Source: Leishmania mexicana MHOM/GT/2001/U1103
Taxonomy: Eukaryota > Euglenozoa > Kinetoplastea > Trypanosomatida > Trypanosomatidae
Assembly: GCF_000234665.1 (NCBI RefSeq)
Contig: NC_018305.1
Location: 168,121-232,120 of the forward strand
Direction of reading: 5' to 3'
Length of the DNA stretch: 64,000 nt
The translations under genes and the position numbers were made by a program. Positions 28,736-38,789 of this stretch are shown here, in pieces. How positions within the stretch are numbered: the stretch's first letter is position 1; every line of letters starts with the position of its first letter. The notes beneath the pieces are model-generated. The model had not been told where the DNA came from. It ran no database searches and worked only from the letters and a program-made list of their open reading frames with translations.

Positions 28736-31150
28736 ATGTCGTCGTCGTCCTTCTCTGCCTGCAATGGCTTCCACGGCACTGATGATGGTGGTGGCGGTGA
28801 TGGTGATGGTGGTGGCCACACGGCACTCAGCCACGTGCGCCAGGCGCTCGCGGAGCGGCGACGGATTCGCTCTTGCGTCTTTGCTGGCGCTGTCGACCCT
28901 GCGGCGGTCACGTCAGCGTCGCCACCCTTGCTGGGCAAGCCGCGCACGGGCACCAGCCATGAACCCTCCCTCTGTGTGGACCGCGGCGACAACGAGAAGG
29001 GCGCTGACGGTCAACGCAGGCAAGCGCCTGGCTTTCGCAAGCAGCACCGCGAGCGACGGTCGCCGTCTGCGCCAGACCCCTTCCTCTCGTGGGTGGAGGA
29101 CGGAAAACTGCTGTCAGTGAGCTCGTTGCCATCACCGCCGGCGCGGGCGACGTCGGCGTCTCCGCCGATGTCGAAATCATCGGCGCCAGTGCTGTCGGCG
29201 TTGCCCCCGTCGCCTTCCCCGCGCCGCATCTCGTACTACGGGAGCTTCCTGACCCACACGCTGGACGCGCACGACCTGGCGGTGGCCGTGTTCCCACAGT
29301 CGAGCAACACGGACGCCCTGCCGCTGCCAGTGTCGGCGCTGCGGACGGATAACGAGTCTTCAGTGGCAGCAACGGATCAGAGCGGCGCGCGCAGCCGCCG
29401 AGAGCGAACTGCCGCCAGCGGGCGGTCCAACGCAGCCTTTGACAAGACTCTCGCAGAGGCGATGGTGTCGACGGTGGAGCGCATGCTGGAGCATGAGAAA
29501 CGACGCGGCAGCGCCGCACCGCCGCAGCAGCCGTTGCGGCGCGACTCGCTCTCGACAAACGTCACGATCGGCAGCGCCTTTGCCAGCAGCCGCAGCGGTG
29601 CCAGTGCACCCGCGTTGACGCCGGCGTTCCGCGGCAGTCACAGGTCGGGACCGCCAACGACGCCCATTACAAGTCGCGCCATGGCTGCCTTCGGTCACGC
29701 CACCGCCGACGTCCTCAGTGTCTCGGATGGCAACGACAGCGTTGGCTTTCGCCGCGCGACGGCGAGAGGGCCGTCGCAGCACCGCAACCCCAACGCCAGC
29801 GACGCAGACGTGCACGCAGGCGATTCCCGCGGCTCACCGATGGCAACCCTCACGCACCCGGCATCTTCGTCCGCGACTGTCTCGCAGCATTGTCTGGGCA
29901 CCTCGGGCACGCCGAAGTCGGCGTCAGCGCCACTGCGGGTGACGGCGTCCCGCGACAAGGAGCGCGCTGCAGCTGCTGCTGCCCGCAACCCGGACGCGCG
30001 ATCGCGGCAGTCGCCGCCGTCGCCCACATCGCCGTCCCTTTTGTGGGACATAGCCGGGCGGCCCGTGAGCCGCGACTGGGTCCGCGGCCTTTCCGCCACA
30101 GCGAGTGGCCACAGCGGAAGCACGATGATGACGGTCAGCAGCGGCATGGCGGACGTGGCAGTGCTGGAGGTCGCTGCGAAGGACGCCGCCCCGCAGCTGT
30201 CGTATCACCAGCTTACCGAGGCCTTCTACGGCAGCTACAAGGGTGGCGAGATGGCTGAGGATGCGTACCTGTACTTCTTTGCTCAGCAGCAGCAGCAGCA
30301 GCAGCAGCTGCAACACCCCGAAGGAGGCAGCGGCGGCACGAGGTCGCGCCATGGCAGCAAGCACCAGCGATCAAGGCCCTCGGCCGCGATGACGACGACG
30401 CCGACATGCACCACTGCGAGAGCTCGGAGCGGGTGCACTGTGCAGCGGGTTTTCGTATCAGGACGGTCGGAGAGCCAGCCAACAGTGACCTCGGAAGCCT
30501 CAACGGTCTCCCTCACGGCCGCCGCTGCAACTCAAACCCCTCCGACGCAGCTGGAGCCACGCTCCGTCCCCACCGATACCCCGCTTCCGGCGTTGCGGCG
30601 GGGCCCCGATGCCGCAGCAGCAGACGAACGGCAGCAGCCCCATTCGCGGTCCAAAGCACGGCCGAGTAGCACCAGCCTTGGCAGTTGTCACGGTAGCGCC
30701 AGTCGTGGCAGCGCCCATGGCGCCTCCTCGCCGTCGTCTCCGCTGAGGCTGTCGGTAACCGCAAGGTCGATATCAACAGTGGCACGGGGCGCTGTGATAG
30801 AGGCTGCCGACGACGTCGGAGTGCAGCCGCAGCGGCAGCAGCCACGGAAGACCTCGACAAGATTGGAAAGGTTCACTGCTGTTGCAGTGGCGCATGCTGC
30901 ACCTGGCCAGTGTCGCGGCTCTGGAAGTTCATCGCTCTCGATGGATACGGAGCCGCGGGATATCGATGTGGACCAGGTGAGTGAACCACCATCGGCTGCA
31001 GCGTCATCATCAGCCACAGCGGCGACAGAAGCCGCGACAACGACTAGCCGCATCCGGAACCTGCTGCACGAGTCAGTGTCCATCTACCAAGAGGCGCAGC
31101 AGCAGCAGCAGCAGTCGGAGCCGCACGACGAGGGCCCTCCAGCCGCGTAA
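28736..31150 (+). CDS. hypothetical low-complexity protein
   Basis: An 804-residue protein, unrecognised. The first ATG of the frame is at 28736; upstream the frame opens at a GTG in C-rich spacer. Islands that look folded or motif-like: DPFLSWVEDGKLLSVSSL near 112-130, RRISYYGSFLTHTLDAHDLAVAVFP near 162-186, and YHQLTEAFYGSYKGGEMAEDAYLYFF near 490-515, directly before a Gln run (about 516-524). The C-terminus has a short helix (IRNLLHESVSIYQEA) and a second Gln run. The rest is Ser/Thr/Ala-rich and probably disordered. The YGSYKGGEMAEDAYLYF segment is the best candidate for a conserved binding motif. Confidence 0.7.
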   Translation: MSSSSFSACNGFHGTDDGGGGDGDGGGHTALSHVRQALAERRRIRSCVFAGAVDPAAVTSASPPLLGKPRTGTSHEPSLCVDRGDNEKGADGQRRQAPGFRKQHRERRSPSAPDPFLSWVEDGKLLSVSSLPSPPARATSASPPMSKSSAPVLSALPPSPSPRRISYYGSFLTHTLDAHDLAVAVFPQSSNTDALPLPVSALRTDNESSVAATDQSGARSRRERTAASGRSNAAFDKTLAEAMVSTVERMLEHEKRRGSAAPPQQPLRRDSLSTNVTIGSAFASSRSGASAPALTPAFRGSHRSGPPTTPITSRAMAAFGHATADVLSVSDGNDSVGFRRATARGPSQHRNPNASDADVHAGDSRGSPMATLTHPASSSATVSQHCLGTSGTPKSASAPLRVTASRDKERAAAAAARNPDARSRQSPPSPTSPSLLWDIAGRPVSRDWVRGLSATASGHSGSTMMTVSSGMADVAVLEVAAKDAAPQLSYHQLTEAFYGSYKGGEMAEDAYLYFFAQQQQQQQQLQHPEGGSGGTRSRHGSKHQRSRPSAAMTTTPTCTTARARSGCTVQRVFVSGRSESQPTVTSEASTVSLTAAAATQTPPTQLEPRSVPTDTPLPALRRGPDAAAADERQQPHSRSKARPSSTSLGSCHGSASRGSAHGASSPSSPLRLSVTARSISTVARGAVIEAADDVGVQPQRQQPRKTSTRLERFTAVAVAHAAPGQCRGSGSSSLSMDTEPRDIDVDQVSEPPSAAASSSATAATEAATTTSRIRNLLHESVSIYQEAQQQQQQSEPHDEGPPAA

Positions 31151-32509
31151 AGGCGTCGTCCGTGCAGCTGTAGCCACCCGCTTCTCGGGTGGCAGGGCGC
31201 ATCCGAAAGGCCAGGGATGACCCTACCCTACTCCGTCGCCACGGAATACTAGCGCGACTCAGTTCGCTGTTGGTCGGGTCGGTGCGCTCCACCCCCCCCC
31301 CCTTCCGCACACCCACAGCGGGGCCGTGCCAACCAACACCACCTCACCAAAATGTCTTAGACGAGTCCTTTTCTCAGCATACACCTCACACACACCTCAG
31401 CCTCCTCCACCACCACCACCACCCCACGACAACGGCCATTGGACACGCACCCACGCAGGGCAGACGTCACCCCTCCCTCTCTCCCTATCCCTCCGCCATC
31501 CCGGCCCATGCTGAACCACCTGTGGTGGCGACCCAGGGCCAAGCATCTGTGGCGTAAGTGGGGGGGGTGGTTGGGTGGTGGTGCCGCCCCGCCAGAGCGC
31601 GAGTTAGGGCTACGGACATCAGCGGCCATGCCGTGCACGGCGTTGCGTCGGAGCCACCCGCGACAGTGAGCACACGCGTGCACCGTCCATATGATGGGCA
31701 GAGCGCGCCAGCGCGGCTGAAGCGCATCGCCGCGGGCCCCTCACACTGGCCTACCGGCATGAGGAGAGCGGCTGTGAGGCGTTGTGTGTGTGTGTCTCTA
31801 GATCTGCCTCGCACGACGCGATGGGGAGCGGAGCGGGGGTGCCTGTGAGAGGGCTGTGGAGGGCTGGCATACAGTCGACGTTGGGGGGTGGAGGGTGGGA
31901 GGGTGGGTGAGGAGGGACCTCTCGCGGTGCAGCTGCGAGATGGGCTCACGTTGCGAGGAGAGACGAGTCGTCGTCTGGTCGACTTGCCGGGCGCGTTAGC
32001 ACGCAAGCACACGTGCATGCATATACCTATCTATCTAAACATCCAGAGCGCGAGAGAGGGTGGGTGGGGGGGGACGGACTCGTGATGCCGTTGCGTGCGT
32101 CTCTCTGCCCGCTGTGGGCATGGAGGCCCACACACGCGCGTGCGCACTTTGTTCATCGCCGTCGTCCAACTCAACCCTGTGCACCATGTGCAAGGGTGCA
32201 CGTGTCTGCCAGCATCTGCGTCTTGCGGGTCTGCAGCAGGCGGACAGCGACTCGGACCTCAGGGCCCCCCACCACCACCATCACCATCACCACCCCTTTT
32301 TCTTTCGATAGACGGCACCGTGACTCCATTGCACGCAGAGAAGCGTGGCTCCGATGCGCTGTCGCTGTCCGTGGATGAATCCAGGCAGAGGCGTGTCTAC
32401 TCCGCGTCCCCGCCCCTTCATACGCCTCACTCTCCGTCCACCACCTCTCTCGCTCCGCTGCCTGCACTCCCGTCATGGGTCCCGGTTGTGGGCGGTCGTC
32501 ACATCGGCC

Positions 32510-32518
<9 letters not shown>

Positions 32519-32541
<23 letters not shown>
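32519..32541. repeat. (CA)n microsatellite
   Basis: About 11 CA units. Confidence 0.9.
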
Positions 32542-32620
32542 TCCACACAAACACACGCGTGTGTGCGCGCCGCCCTCCCCCCTCCCTCGCGGCAGCTCCA
32601 CCAGCTTCCTTAGCCCGCCA

Positions 32621-32684
32621 CCTTTTCCCCTTTCGCTGTCTCCCTCCCGCCCACTTCACACCACCACCACCACCACCACCGTCA
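32621..32684 (+). promoter_or_regulatory. putative trans-splice acceptor for PLAC8 gene
   Basis: Polypyrimidine tract 32621-32657, a CAC triplet run, then the first AG at 32683-32684, about 75 bases before the ATG. Confidence 0.45.
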
Positions 32685-32757
32685 GCGTCACCGTCGCCGT
32701 CACCTCGCAGCAAGACGAGAAGCAGCCCACAAGCCCAGCAGCACCGCACTACCCACC

Positions 32758-33447
32758 ATGAGCAAGCCCGACCTTGCCAACGACGCGCAGGTGCCCATGC
32801 GCGCCACGGTGCTGCGATTCGGCGACGACGTCGAAGATGCCAGCTACCCGGAAGCCTCTCTCGCCACCAAAGATGCTGCGGTGCCCGTCGAGGCGAACGT
32901 CGAGGTGTGCAACGACAGGCACAGCAGTGGCAGCGATCGTGAGAGCGTGTCGCACCACGCACAGACCCCGCGGCACGACTTCACGAGTGGCATCCTCGAC
33001 TGCCACGAGAGCTGCGCCGTGTGTCTCGACGCTTGCCTGTGCACGTACTGCACCGCCAGTGCGCACCACAACTTTCTCATGAACAATGAGGAGGGCATTT
33101 ACCTCCCGGTCTGCGGAGGGCTCTTCTGCATCGATGTCGGACTCAGCGCAGTGTCTTCGTACCTGCCGAGCTCTCTCCACCTTCACACCTACTTGATGCG
33201 CAGCGCCATCCGCAACCGCTACAACCTGCACTCGGCGAGCGCGGCCGTCGACTCTAGTGGGCACGGCAGCAGCAGTGTCTGTGGCTGTTCGACGGAGTCG
33301 CTCTCAGACATCCTGGCCGTGTGCTTCTGCTTGCCGTGCGCCGTTGCCCAGCATCAGCGCGAGATCATGCACCATGGCGACTGGTGCGGCGGCGTCTTCA
33401 GCAACCGCTACTCGCTGCAGCCCCCAGCGACGGTGCACACAGTCTAG
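32758..33447 (+). CDS. PLAC8-family Cys-rich protein, copy 1
   Basis: A 229-residue protein. After a ~75-residue polar N-terminus comes a Cys-dense segment (residues 82-98: CxxxCxxCxxxCxCxxC), a hydrophobic/Cys region (117-130) and a C-terminal CFCLPCAVAQHQRE motif (189-202) followed by GDWC. The CxxPC...Q...RE pattern is the PLAC8 (Cys-rich) family signature. PLAC8 proteins in plants and animals are membrane-associated and linked to organ size, cadmium handling or lipid biology, but the trypanosomatid role is unknown. The next gene (35460) is a diverged paralogue: both share the CxYC...HFN/HHNF, a long-range R.A/E.R.RY.L segment and the CFC.PCAVAQH.RE...GDW end. The ATG at 32758 is a clean start. 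Confidence 0.85.
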   Translation: MSKPDLANDAQVPMRATVLRFGDDVEDASYPEASLATKDAAVPVEANVEVCNDRHSSGSDRESVSHHAQTPRHDFTSGILDCHESCAVCLDACLCTYCTASAHHNFLMNNEEGIYLPVCGGLFCIDVGLSAVSSYLPSSLHLHTYLMRSAIRNRYNLHSASAAVDSSGHGSSSVCGCSTESLSDILAVCFCLPCAVAQHQREIMHHGDWCGGVFSNRYSLQPPATVHTV

Positions 33448-34564
33448 TCACGGCACCCGTCGGCAGAAGAAGGGGTGAGGAGGAGGAGGAGGAAGAGGGA
33501 AAACGGCACTAGAGTCGTCTGTCCATCCAGGGGTCTTCGCCTGGTGCCTGTGTGTGGTGTGACACACACACAAACACGCACGCACGCACTCGCCGCCGCC
33601 ACCCTCACCCCTCGCCGCTGCGCCTTCCGCCCGCCCCCCCCCCCTCTTCCCTCAACTACAGCCATCTGTGGTTACCCTATTTTCTGTTTCTCTGCCCTCT
33701 CCACCCCCTCCCCACTCACTCATGCTTCCTCGTCCAATCATCCTCACCACCACCACCACCACCAGTGGCAGTGGCGTATGCGTGGGTGTTTCCTCGCTTC
33801 CCACCTGCCCTCCCTCGGCCACGTACCTCGCCGCACACACACGCACACGCGCGCAGACACGCACGGTTCGTGTCCCCCCCCCCCCCGTGTCCGTCCCTCA
33901 CGTGCTTGCCTCCGATATCTTTGCTATCACCCCCCCCCTCCTCCCCGATGACCTCGCTGTGGTTGGTGCTCTGTTTTCCCAGTGGATGGACGTATTACTG
34001 GTCCCGCCACGATGTGCTTGCTGTTCTCTCTCCCTTTATATTATATAGAGTTGTGAATTGGTGGGCGGTTGCTCGGGGGTGCCGCGTTGCAGCGGCGGAG
34101 AGAGTGTGCGTCGATGTGCCACGCATCCATGTGCATGTGTGGGGGGGGGAGGCGCTGGGCATCAGGGCGTCGTTGTGTGACGCGTAAGCGGACACCACCA
34201 CCACCACCCTCGCCCCTCGACGTGCGCGCATGCATTCCCCCCACACGGAGCCCAGCGGTGCGGTAGCGCAGCATGAGGCAAAACGTGGAGCCCCCCCCCC
34301 TCCCTCCCTCCCTCCCCCCACTCTTCTCCACTGGCCCCCTCCACGACTGCTCTCTCCTCCACAGCAACGCTGATCACCCACGCGCTGGATGGCGATGATG
34401 ATGGTGGCGGTGGAGGTGTTAGTGGTTGATCGACACCTCTTCTCCCCCTCGCTGCACGCATTGTGCCTCGCGCTCTCTCGACTATTTTTTTCCCCGCTCG
34501 CTTCGTCCTGCCCTACCTCGATGTCGCCCAAGTCGCCATGCTCTCGGCGCAGGCACCGCACGTG

Positions 34565-34900
34565 CCTTCCTCGTCGTCTTGCGAGCGTGTGCGTGTGTGT
34601 GGTGAGAGGGAGGGGGAGGAGCGCATGCGGGGGAGTTACACTGGGGGGCCGTGAGGCGAGTCGGCGCATCGCCGTCACCATCGACCGGGCCTCTGGTGCA
34701 TCCCTCTGTCTCTGTCTGTGTGCGTGTAGGGGTGGGGGCGATGCATGCACACGCGTGCACCCACGCATTCGGTTGCTGGGGTAGGGCAGAGAGAGGACGG
34801 CACGCAGGAGCGCGCGCACGCAAGCGGGGGGAGGGAGAGGGGAGCTCGTCGTCAGCGTGTCCAAGGCAAGCGCATGCACGCGGACGCGGGGTGTTCGCGG
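34565..34900 (-). mobile_element. SIDER-like retroposon copy B
   Basis: Read on the minus strand it has the same block order as copy C: TTGGACACGCTGACGACGAG, then CAGCAACCGAATG, then ATGCACCAGAGGC, then GTCGATGGTGACGGCGATGC and a GTGTAACTCCCCC end block. A 69-base block (34799-34867) is identical, in inverted orientation, to 38026-38094 in copy C. Strand is relative to copy C; the true retroposon sense was not determined. Confidence 0.6.
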
Positions 34901-35225
34901 CACCGCCGGCGAATCCGGTGTGTGAGTGGTGGAAAGACCGGGGGAGGGGACTGCGCACACGCCTTCGCTGATGGCGATATCGCGGGCAGGCGAGTACGCG
35001 ACGAAGGCACATGTATCGCGATGCAAGCGGTGAGTCTGCGGCTCGGCTGCCATCTGTACGACCGCCTCAGCCGCAGCGCCAAGAGCTGAGGGCAAGTGCG
35101 GGTGCTCCTCCCCCCCCCGCCTCCCACTCAACCCCACCCCTGCTGGCGCCTCCCAAGCATCTGCCAAGCAGATCGGTATCCCATGCACACACCAACACAC
35201 CACCGCAACACTTCTCTCGTTGTCG

Positions 35226-35262
35226 CCCCCCCCCTCGTCCTCGCTTCTTGGGTCTGCCACAG
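35226..35262 (+). promoter_or_regulatory. putative trans-splice acceptor
   Basis: C-rich tract followed by GCCACAG (AG at 35261-35262), about 200 bases before the ATG at 35460. Confidence 0.4.
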
Positions 35263-35459
35263 CTACGCACGACGACTTCGTCGTCACCGTCGCGCGCCCT
35301 GTGTCCCACAGCACACGTCTCTGGGCATACGCAGAGCACATACCGCCCATCTCCGCATCCTGGCCGCTGTCGAGCAGCCACTGCACGCCCAACCAAAATG
35401 ACAGCAGTGCGCCGCTGCCACTGATGCCGCAACGCCACCAACAACAATAGCTGCAGGCG

Positions 35460-37035
35460 ATGATGTACGTGCCGCCGTCGGGTGAGGTACATGGTGTGCC
35501 GATCCTCTACCGGCAGAACGACGGCACCGAAGCCCCGGTGCTGCGGGTCGATGAGCTGCGGCGCAGTGCGTTTTACCGAAGCAACAGCAGTAATACCGCC
35601 CTCAGTAATCGAGGGCGTCACCACAGCATCACCGCGGAGGGCAACGGTGGTGCGCCATCGTCTCTGCCGGGCAGCGCTGTGAGAAGCGCGTCAGGCCATA
35701 GCGGATCCTCGCCCGTCGTCTCTGGACTCCCCGCAGTGCCGCGGGAAGAAGGGCTGTCGGCGAACAGCGCGGGCAGCGACAGCCCCTTACAGGCCAGCCT
35801 GCACGACATGCAAGACAACACCGGTGACAGCAACACGCCGTACGTGGCGGTGATGAAGCCCGTCCTCGACTGGTCGCCAAATACCGTGTACGTAGCCCCC
35901 CCCCCCTCCCCTCCGCCACAGCATCCGTGCATGGCATGCCACTACCAGCTGCAGCAACAGCAAGAGCAGCCCTACACGTTGTCTGCCTACATAGCAGCAC
36001 CGCTCGGGTTGCCAGCACTCTGCCCCCCCCCCCTCCCTCCCTCCCGCGCCGCACTCGTACTCCTATGTGCCTGCCGCCAGCTACGCGGCGGGAAGCAGCT
36101 GTCCCGGCAGAGGCAACACCGACAGTCCGCTGCCGTATCCGCAGCAGCTCGATGCTGCACCAGGGTATGGCGCGGAGCAGGTGTCCCCGCTGTGGAACAC
36201 AGGCCTCTTCGGCCTCGTCACGGACATCCCCTCTGCCATGGACTCCGTCATGTGTATATACTGTATCAACAGCACGCACTTCAACTACCTGTACCGCCAG
36301 CAGCGCGGCATGTTCGATCCGATTACCGCTGCGCTCCTGTGCTTCGATGTTTGCTGGTGCATGCAGCTGTGGCCCGTTGTCACGCCGCTGTCGTCCATCA
36401 CCCTGCGCACATTCATCATCCGCCAAGAGTTGCGGAAGCGCTATGGCCTCGTCGGCAACGACCTGTTCGTGAAGACGGATCGCCTCAGTGTCGACGCTGC
36501 AGCGGCGACAGAGGAGGAGGAGGGGGGCGAGGCGGGTGCACAAGCTGAGGAAGCGACACCGGCGGCGAGGACGACGGCGGAGGTAGAGTCGCAGCCGCAC
36601 ATGGCGCGCGACAGCGACGTCACGGTGGAGGCTGCGGCAGCTGAGCCAGCAGGTACGGAGGAAGCTGCCGCGTCACGCACAGGCGAATCGGACGGGATGG
36701 CGACACATGCCACGCCGTGTGCGCCATGGCACTCGAAGCTGAGGCTGAGCGAGCAGTGGGAGACCATCTTGCTGGATGTACTTATCTCGTGCTTCTGTAC
36801 GCCGTGCGCGGTGGCGCAGCACCATCGCGAGTTGTCGATCCGCGGCGACTGGCCCGGCAACGCGATTGTGAGTCGAGGCGACTTCACCACCTACGGGCGG
36901 CACCTCCAGTGTGGGCTGCAGCACCACCAATCGCATCTGGCCGGGACGGCGATGCCGATGATACCCATTCCTTCACAGCCCCTCACCGTCCCTGGCGTTG
37001 GCGCGGGCGGGGCAGCGCGGACGAGCATGGCCTAA
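35460..37035 (+). pseudogene. PLAC8-family Cys-rich protein, copy 2, with one-base frameshift
   Basis: From the ATG pair at 35460/35463 the frame encodes MMYVPPSGEVHGVPILYRQN..., a Ser/Gln/Pro-rich N-terminus, up to a run of 11 C at 36023-36033. Beyond it, gene-like sequence continues in the +1 frame (PHSYSYVPAASYAAG...) to the stop at 37035. This second part has the PLAC8 blocks: CIYCINSTHFNYLY, a Cys/Trp-rich hydrophobic segment (CFDVCWCMQLW), RQELRKRYGL, an Ala/Glu-rich insert and CFCTPCAVAQHHREL...GDW. The downstream frame alone lacks an ATG before its conserved part (the codon at 36067 is GTG). One C fewer in the tract would join both parts into a ~525-residue protein. I list it as broken because the sequence as given is; a homopolymer error, a polymorphism or recoding are all possible. 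It is a paralogue of the gene at 32758. Confidence 0.75.
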
Positions 37036-38789
37036 CCTCCCTCACAGCGCGCGCGCATCGGCGTGGCGGTCTGGCTTTCGTTTTCTTTCGCGACTCTACG
37101 CGCATCCACACGATGCCTAGTCTTCCCCTCCCCCCCCCCAACACCCCACTTCCCTCGTGTGACCGGGGGAGGGACGGCGAGGAGGGGGCTCCAGCTCTCT
37201 CGCCCTGTGTGTGTGGGGTGTTGGGGGGGGGGGGGGGCTTATCGACCTTGCGCTCTCACTCACTCACTGGGCGCGTGGTGTCTACCCACCCACCCACCCA
37301 TCTTTACACGCACACACACCCACACCTATACGACGTCTCGGTTGGCGGATGGCGGATGGTCCTGTATCGAACTCTACCGTGTCCGGAGCAGACGTCCATC
37401 GATGTACCCATCCCATCCCTCCATCAACCGATCCCCCTCCCCCCTCCTCCTATTCCGCGCGCGCCGCTGTCGTTGTTCTTGTTGCCGTGTTGTTGCTGTT
37501 GTCGTCGCCGTCGTCCTCTGTTGGTGTGGCGGGCAACGAGCATCATGGACACCATGATGCTCCTACATCTCTCGGCCTGTCGGCCCGTGTGGCTCCGTGC
37601 ATGTGTTTCTCTGCTGATAGTACTCGCTGGCGCCACCACCTCCTCGTGCTCCCCCGTCCCCCGTCCTTGCGTCTGCACGGTGTCCGTGTGCGTGTGTACG
37701 AGATGGACACGGACACGACTCGCCGTTCTGCTTGGTGACGCTGAACGGGTTCGCTGGCGTCCAGCTCATCGGATCGGGGGGGGGGGAAGGTCGCGGTCGA
37801 TGCCGAGAACGGAGCGCGGCGGGAGACAAGACGCGCTGTAGCGACGCGCGGGTGCGTGTGTGTGTGCGTGTTTTTCTCTTCTCTATTTTGATGGCCCAGC
37901 GTGCGGCGGTGGATGCCGAATCCCTTCGCTACACAACGATCGGCTTGCACCCCATCACCACCACCACCACCATCGCTGCTCCCCTTGTTAGGCGGGAAAG
38001 GCCAATGTGGGTAAGCTGAAGGTGTGCCTTGGACACGCTGACGACGAGCTCCCCTCTCCCTCCCCCCGCTTGCGTGCGCGCGCTCCTGCGTGCCACCGTC
38101 TCCCTGCCCTACACCAGCAACCGAATGTGTCTGTGTTTGTGTGTGTGTGTGTGCGTGGGCACACGTCGCCCCCACCCCTTCCCCTCCCCTCCCCTGCACG
38201 CACATACACACAGCGAAATGCACCAGAGGTCTAGTCGATGGTGACGGCGATCCGGCGACTCGCTTCACGGCCTCCCGTGTAACTCCCCCGCCCTTCTCTC
38301 CCTCTCTGTCGACATCGCTCCTAGTCGATCTTGCCCGTGCGCCTGTGTGTTGCGTCGCGCACCTCTGCGCCACACACGTTCTCGCTCCGCAGTGGCGCGT
38401 TGCGCCTTCGAGTGGGTGGCACCGTCTCTGCCCCTCCCTCCCCCCCCCCACGCACAAGGCGGTCTTGGCGAAGGCACCGCGCGCACTCGCTTCGTCAGGT
38501 GGGGTCTGTCCAACCCCACGCCGCCACGACCACCAACCCCGCTATAGCCCTCTAAACCGCTGAGGAAGACGGCTGCTGCTCTCTCGCTCGCCCACCTCGC
38601 CCGTAGATCGGGAGCCGACAGCCCGGGGCCGGAGCGCCTTGCACGGCCAACACGGGCGCGCACGTGGCGAGCCCCCCCCCCCTTCCTCCTCCTCCGCCGT
38701 TGCGTCCATCTCACGTGCTGTGCTGCGCTGTGTTCGTTGTTTGAGCAACAAGCACCGGAGCAGTGCCTGCAGCACGATCACGTCAGCCG
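37036..38789. other. intergenic spacer PLAC8-2 to UBA3
   Basis: No gene supported. Holds a run of about 15 G at 37223-37237, CAC/CCACC repeats near 37285-37300, the SIDER-like copy C (about 37990-38500) and a C-run plus pyrimidine tract at 38671-38692 with an AG at 38745-38746 before the UBA3 start. Confidence 0.55.
37990..38500 (+). mobile_element. SIDER-like retroposon copy C
   Basis: Block order GGGTAAGCTGAAGG, TTGGACACGCTGACGACGAG, CAGCAACCGAATGTG, a GT array (about 38130-38155), ATGCACCAGAGG, GATGGTGACGGCGAT, AACTCCCCCG and late CACGCACAAGGCGG (near 38450). The last block also occurs in copy A near 26214-26227, which sets an element length of roughly 450-500 bp, in the SIDER size range. 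Strand is relative only. Confidence 0.6.

Larger units (their letters stand above)
31151..32757. other. intergenic spacer before first PLAC8 gene
   Basis: No gene supported. Holds C runs (about 31291-31301), CAC triplet runs near 31406-31424 and 32270-32297, (CA)n at 32519-32541 and a strong splice-acceptor candidate at 32621-32684. Confidence 0.55.
33448..35459. other. intergenic spacer between PLAC8 paralogues
   Basis: No gene supported. Contains a GAG repeat just after the stop (about 33476-33498), C runs (33637-33646, 33876-33886), CA repeats near 33836-33850, G runs (34141-34149), the minus-orientation SIDER-like copy B (about 34565-34900) and a splice-acceptor candidate at 35226-35262. 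Confidence 0.55.

Noticed and set aside
35927..36472. Alternative third-frame reading through the PLAC8 copy 2 region
   Set aside because: It lacks the PLAC8 motifs and is Arg/Ala/Pro shadow-like; the two-frame model keeps gene-like sequence on both sides of the C run.
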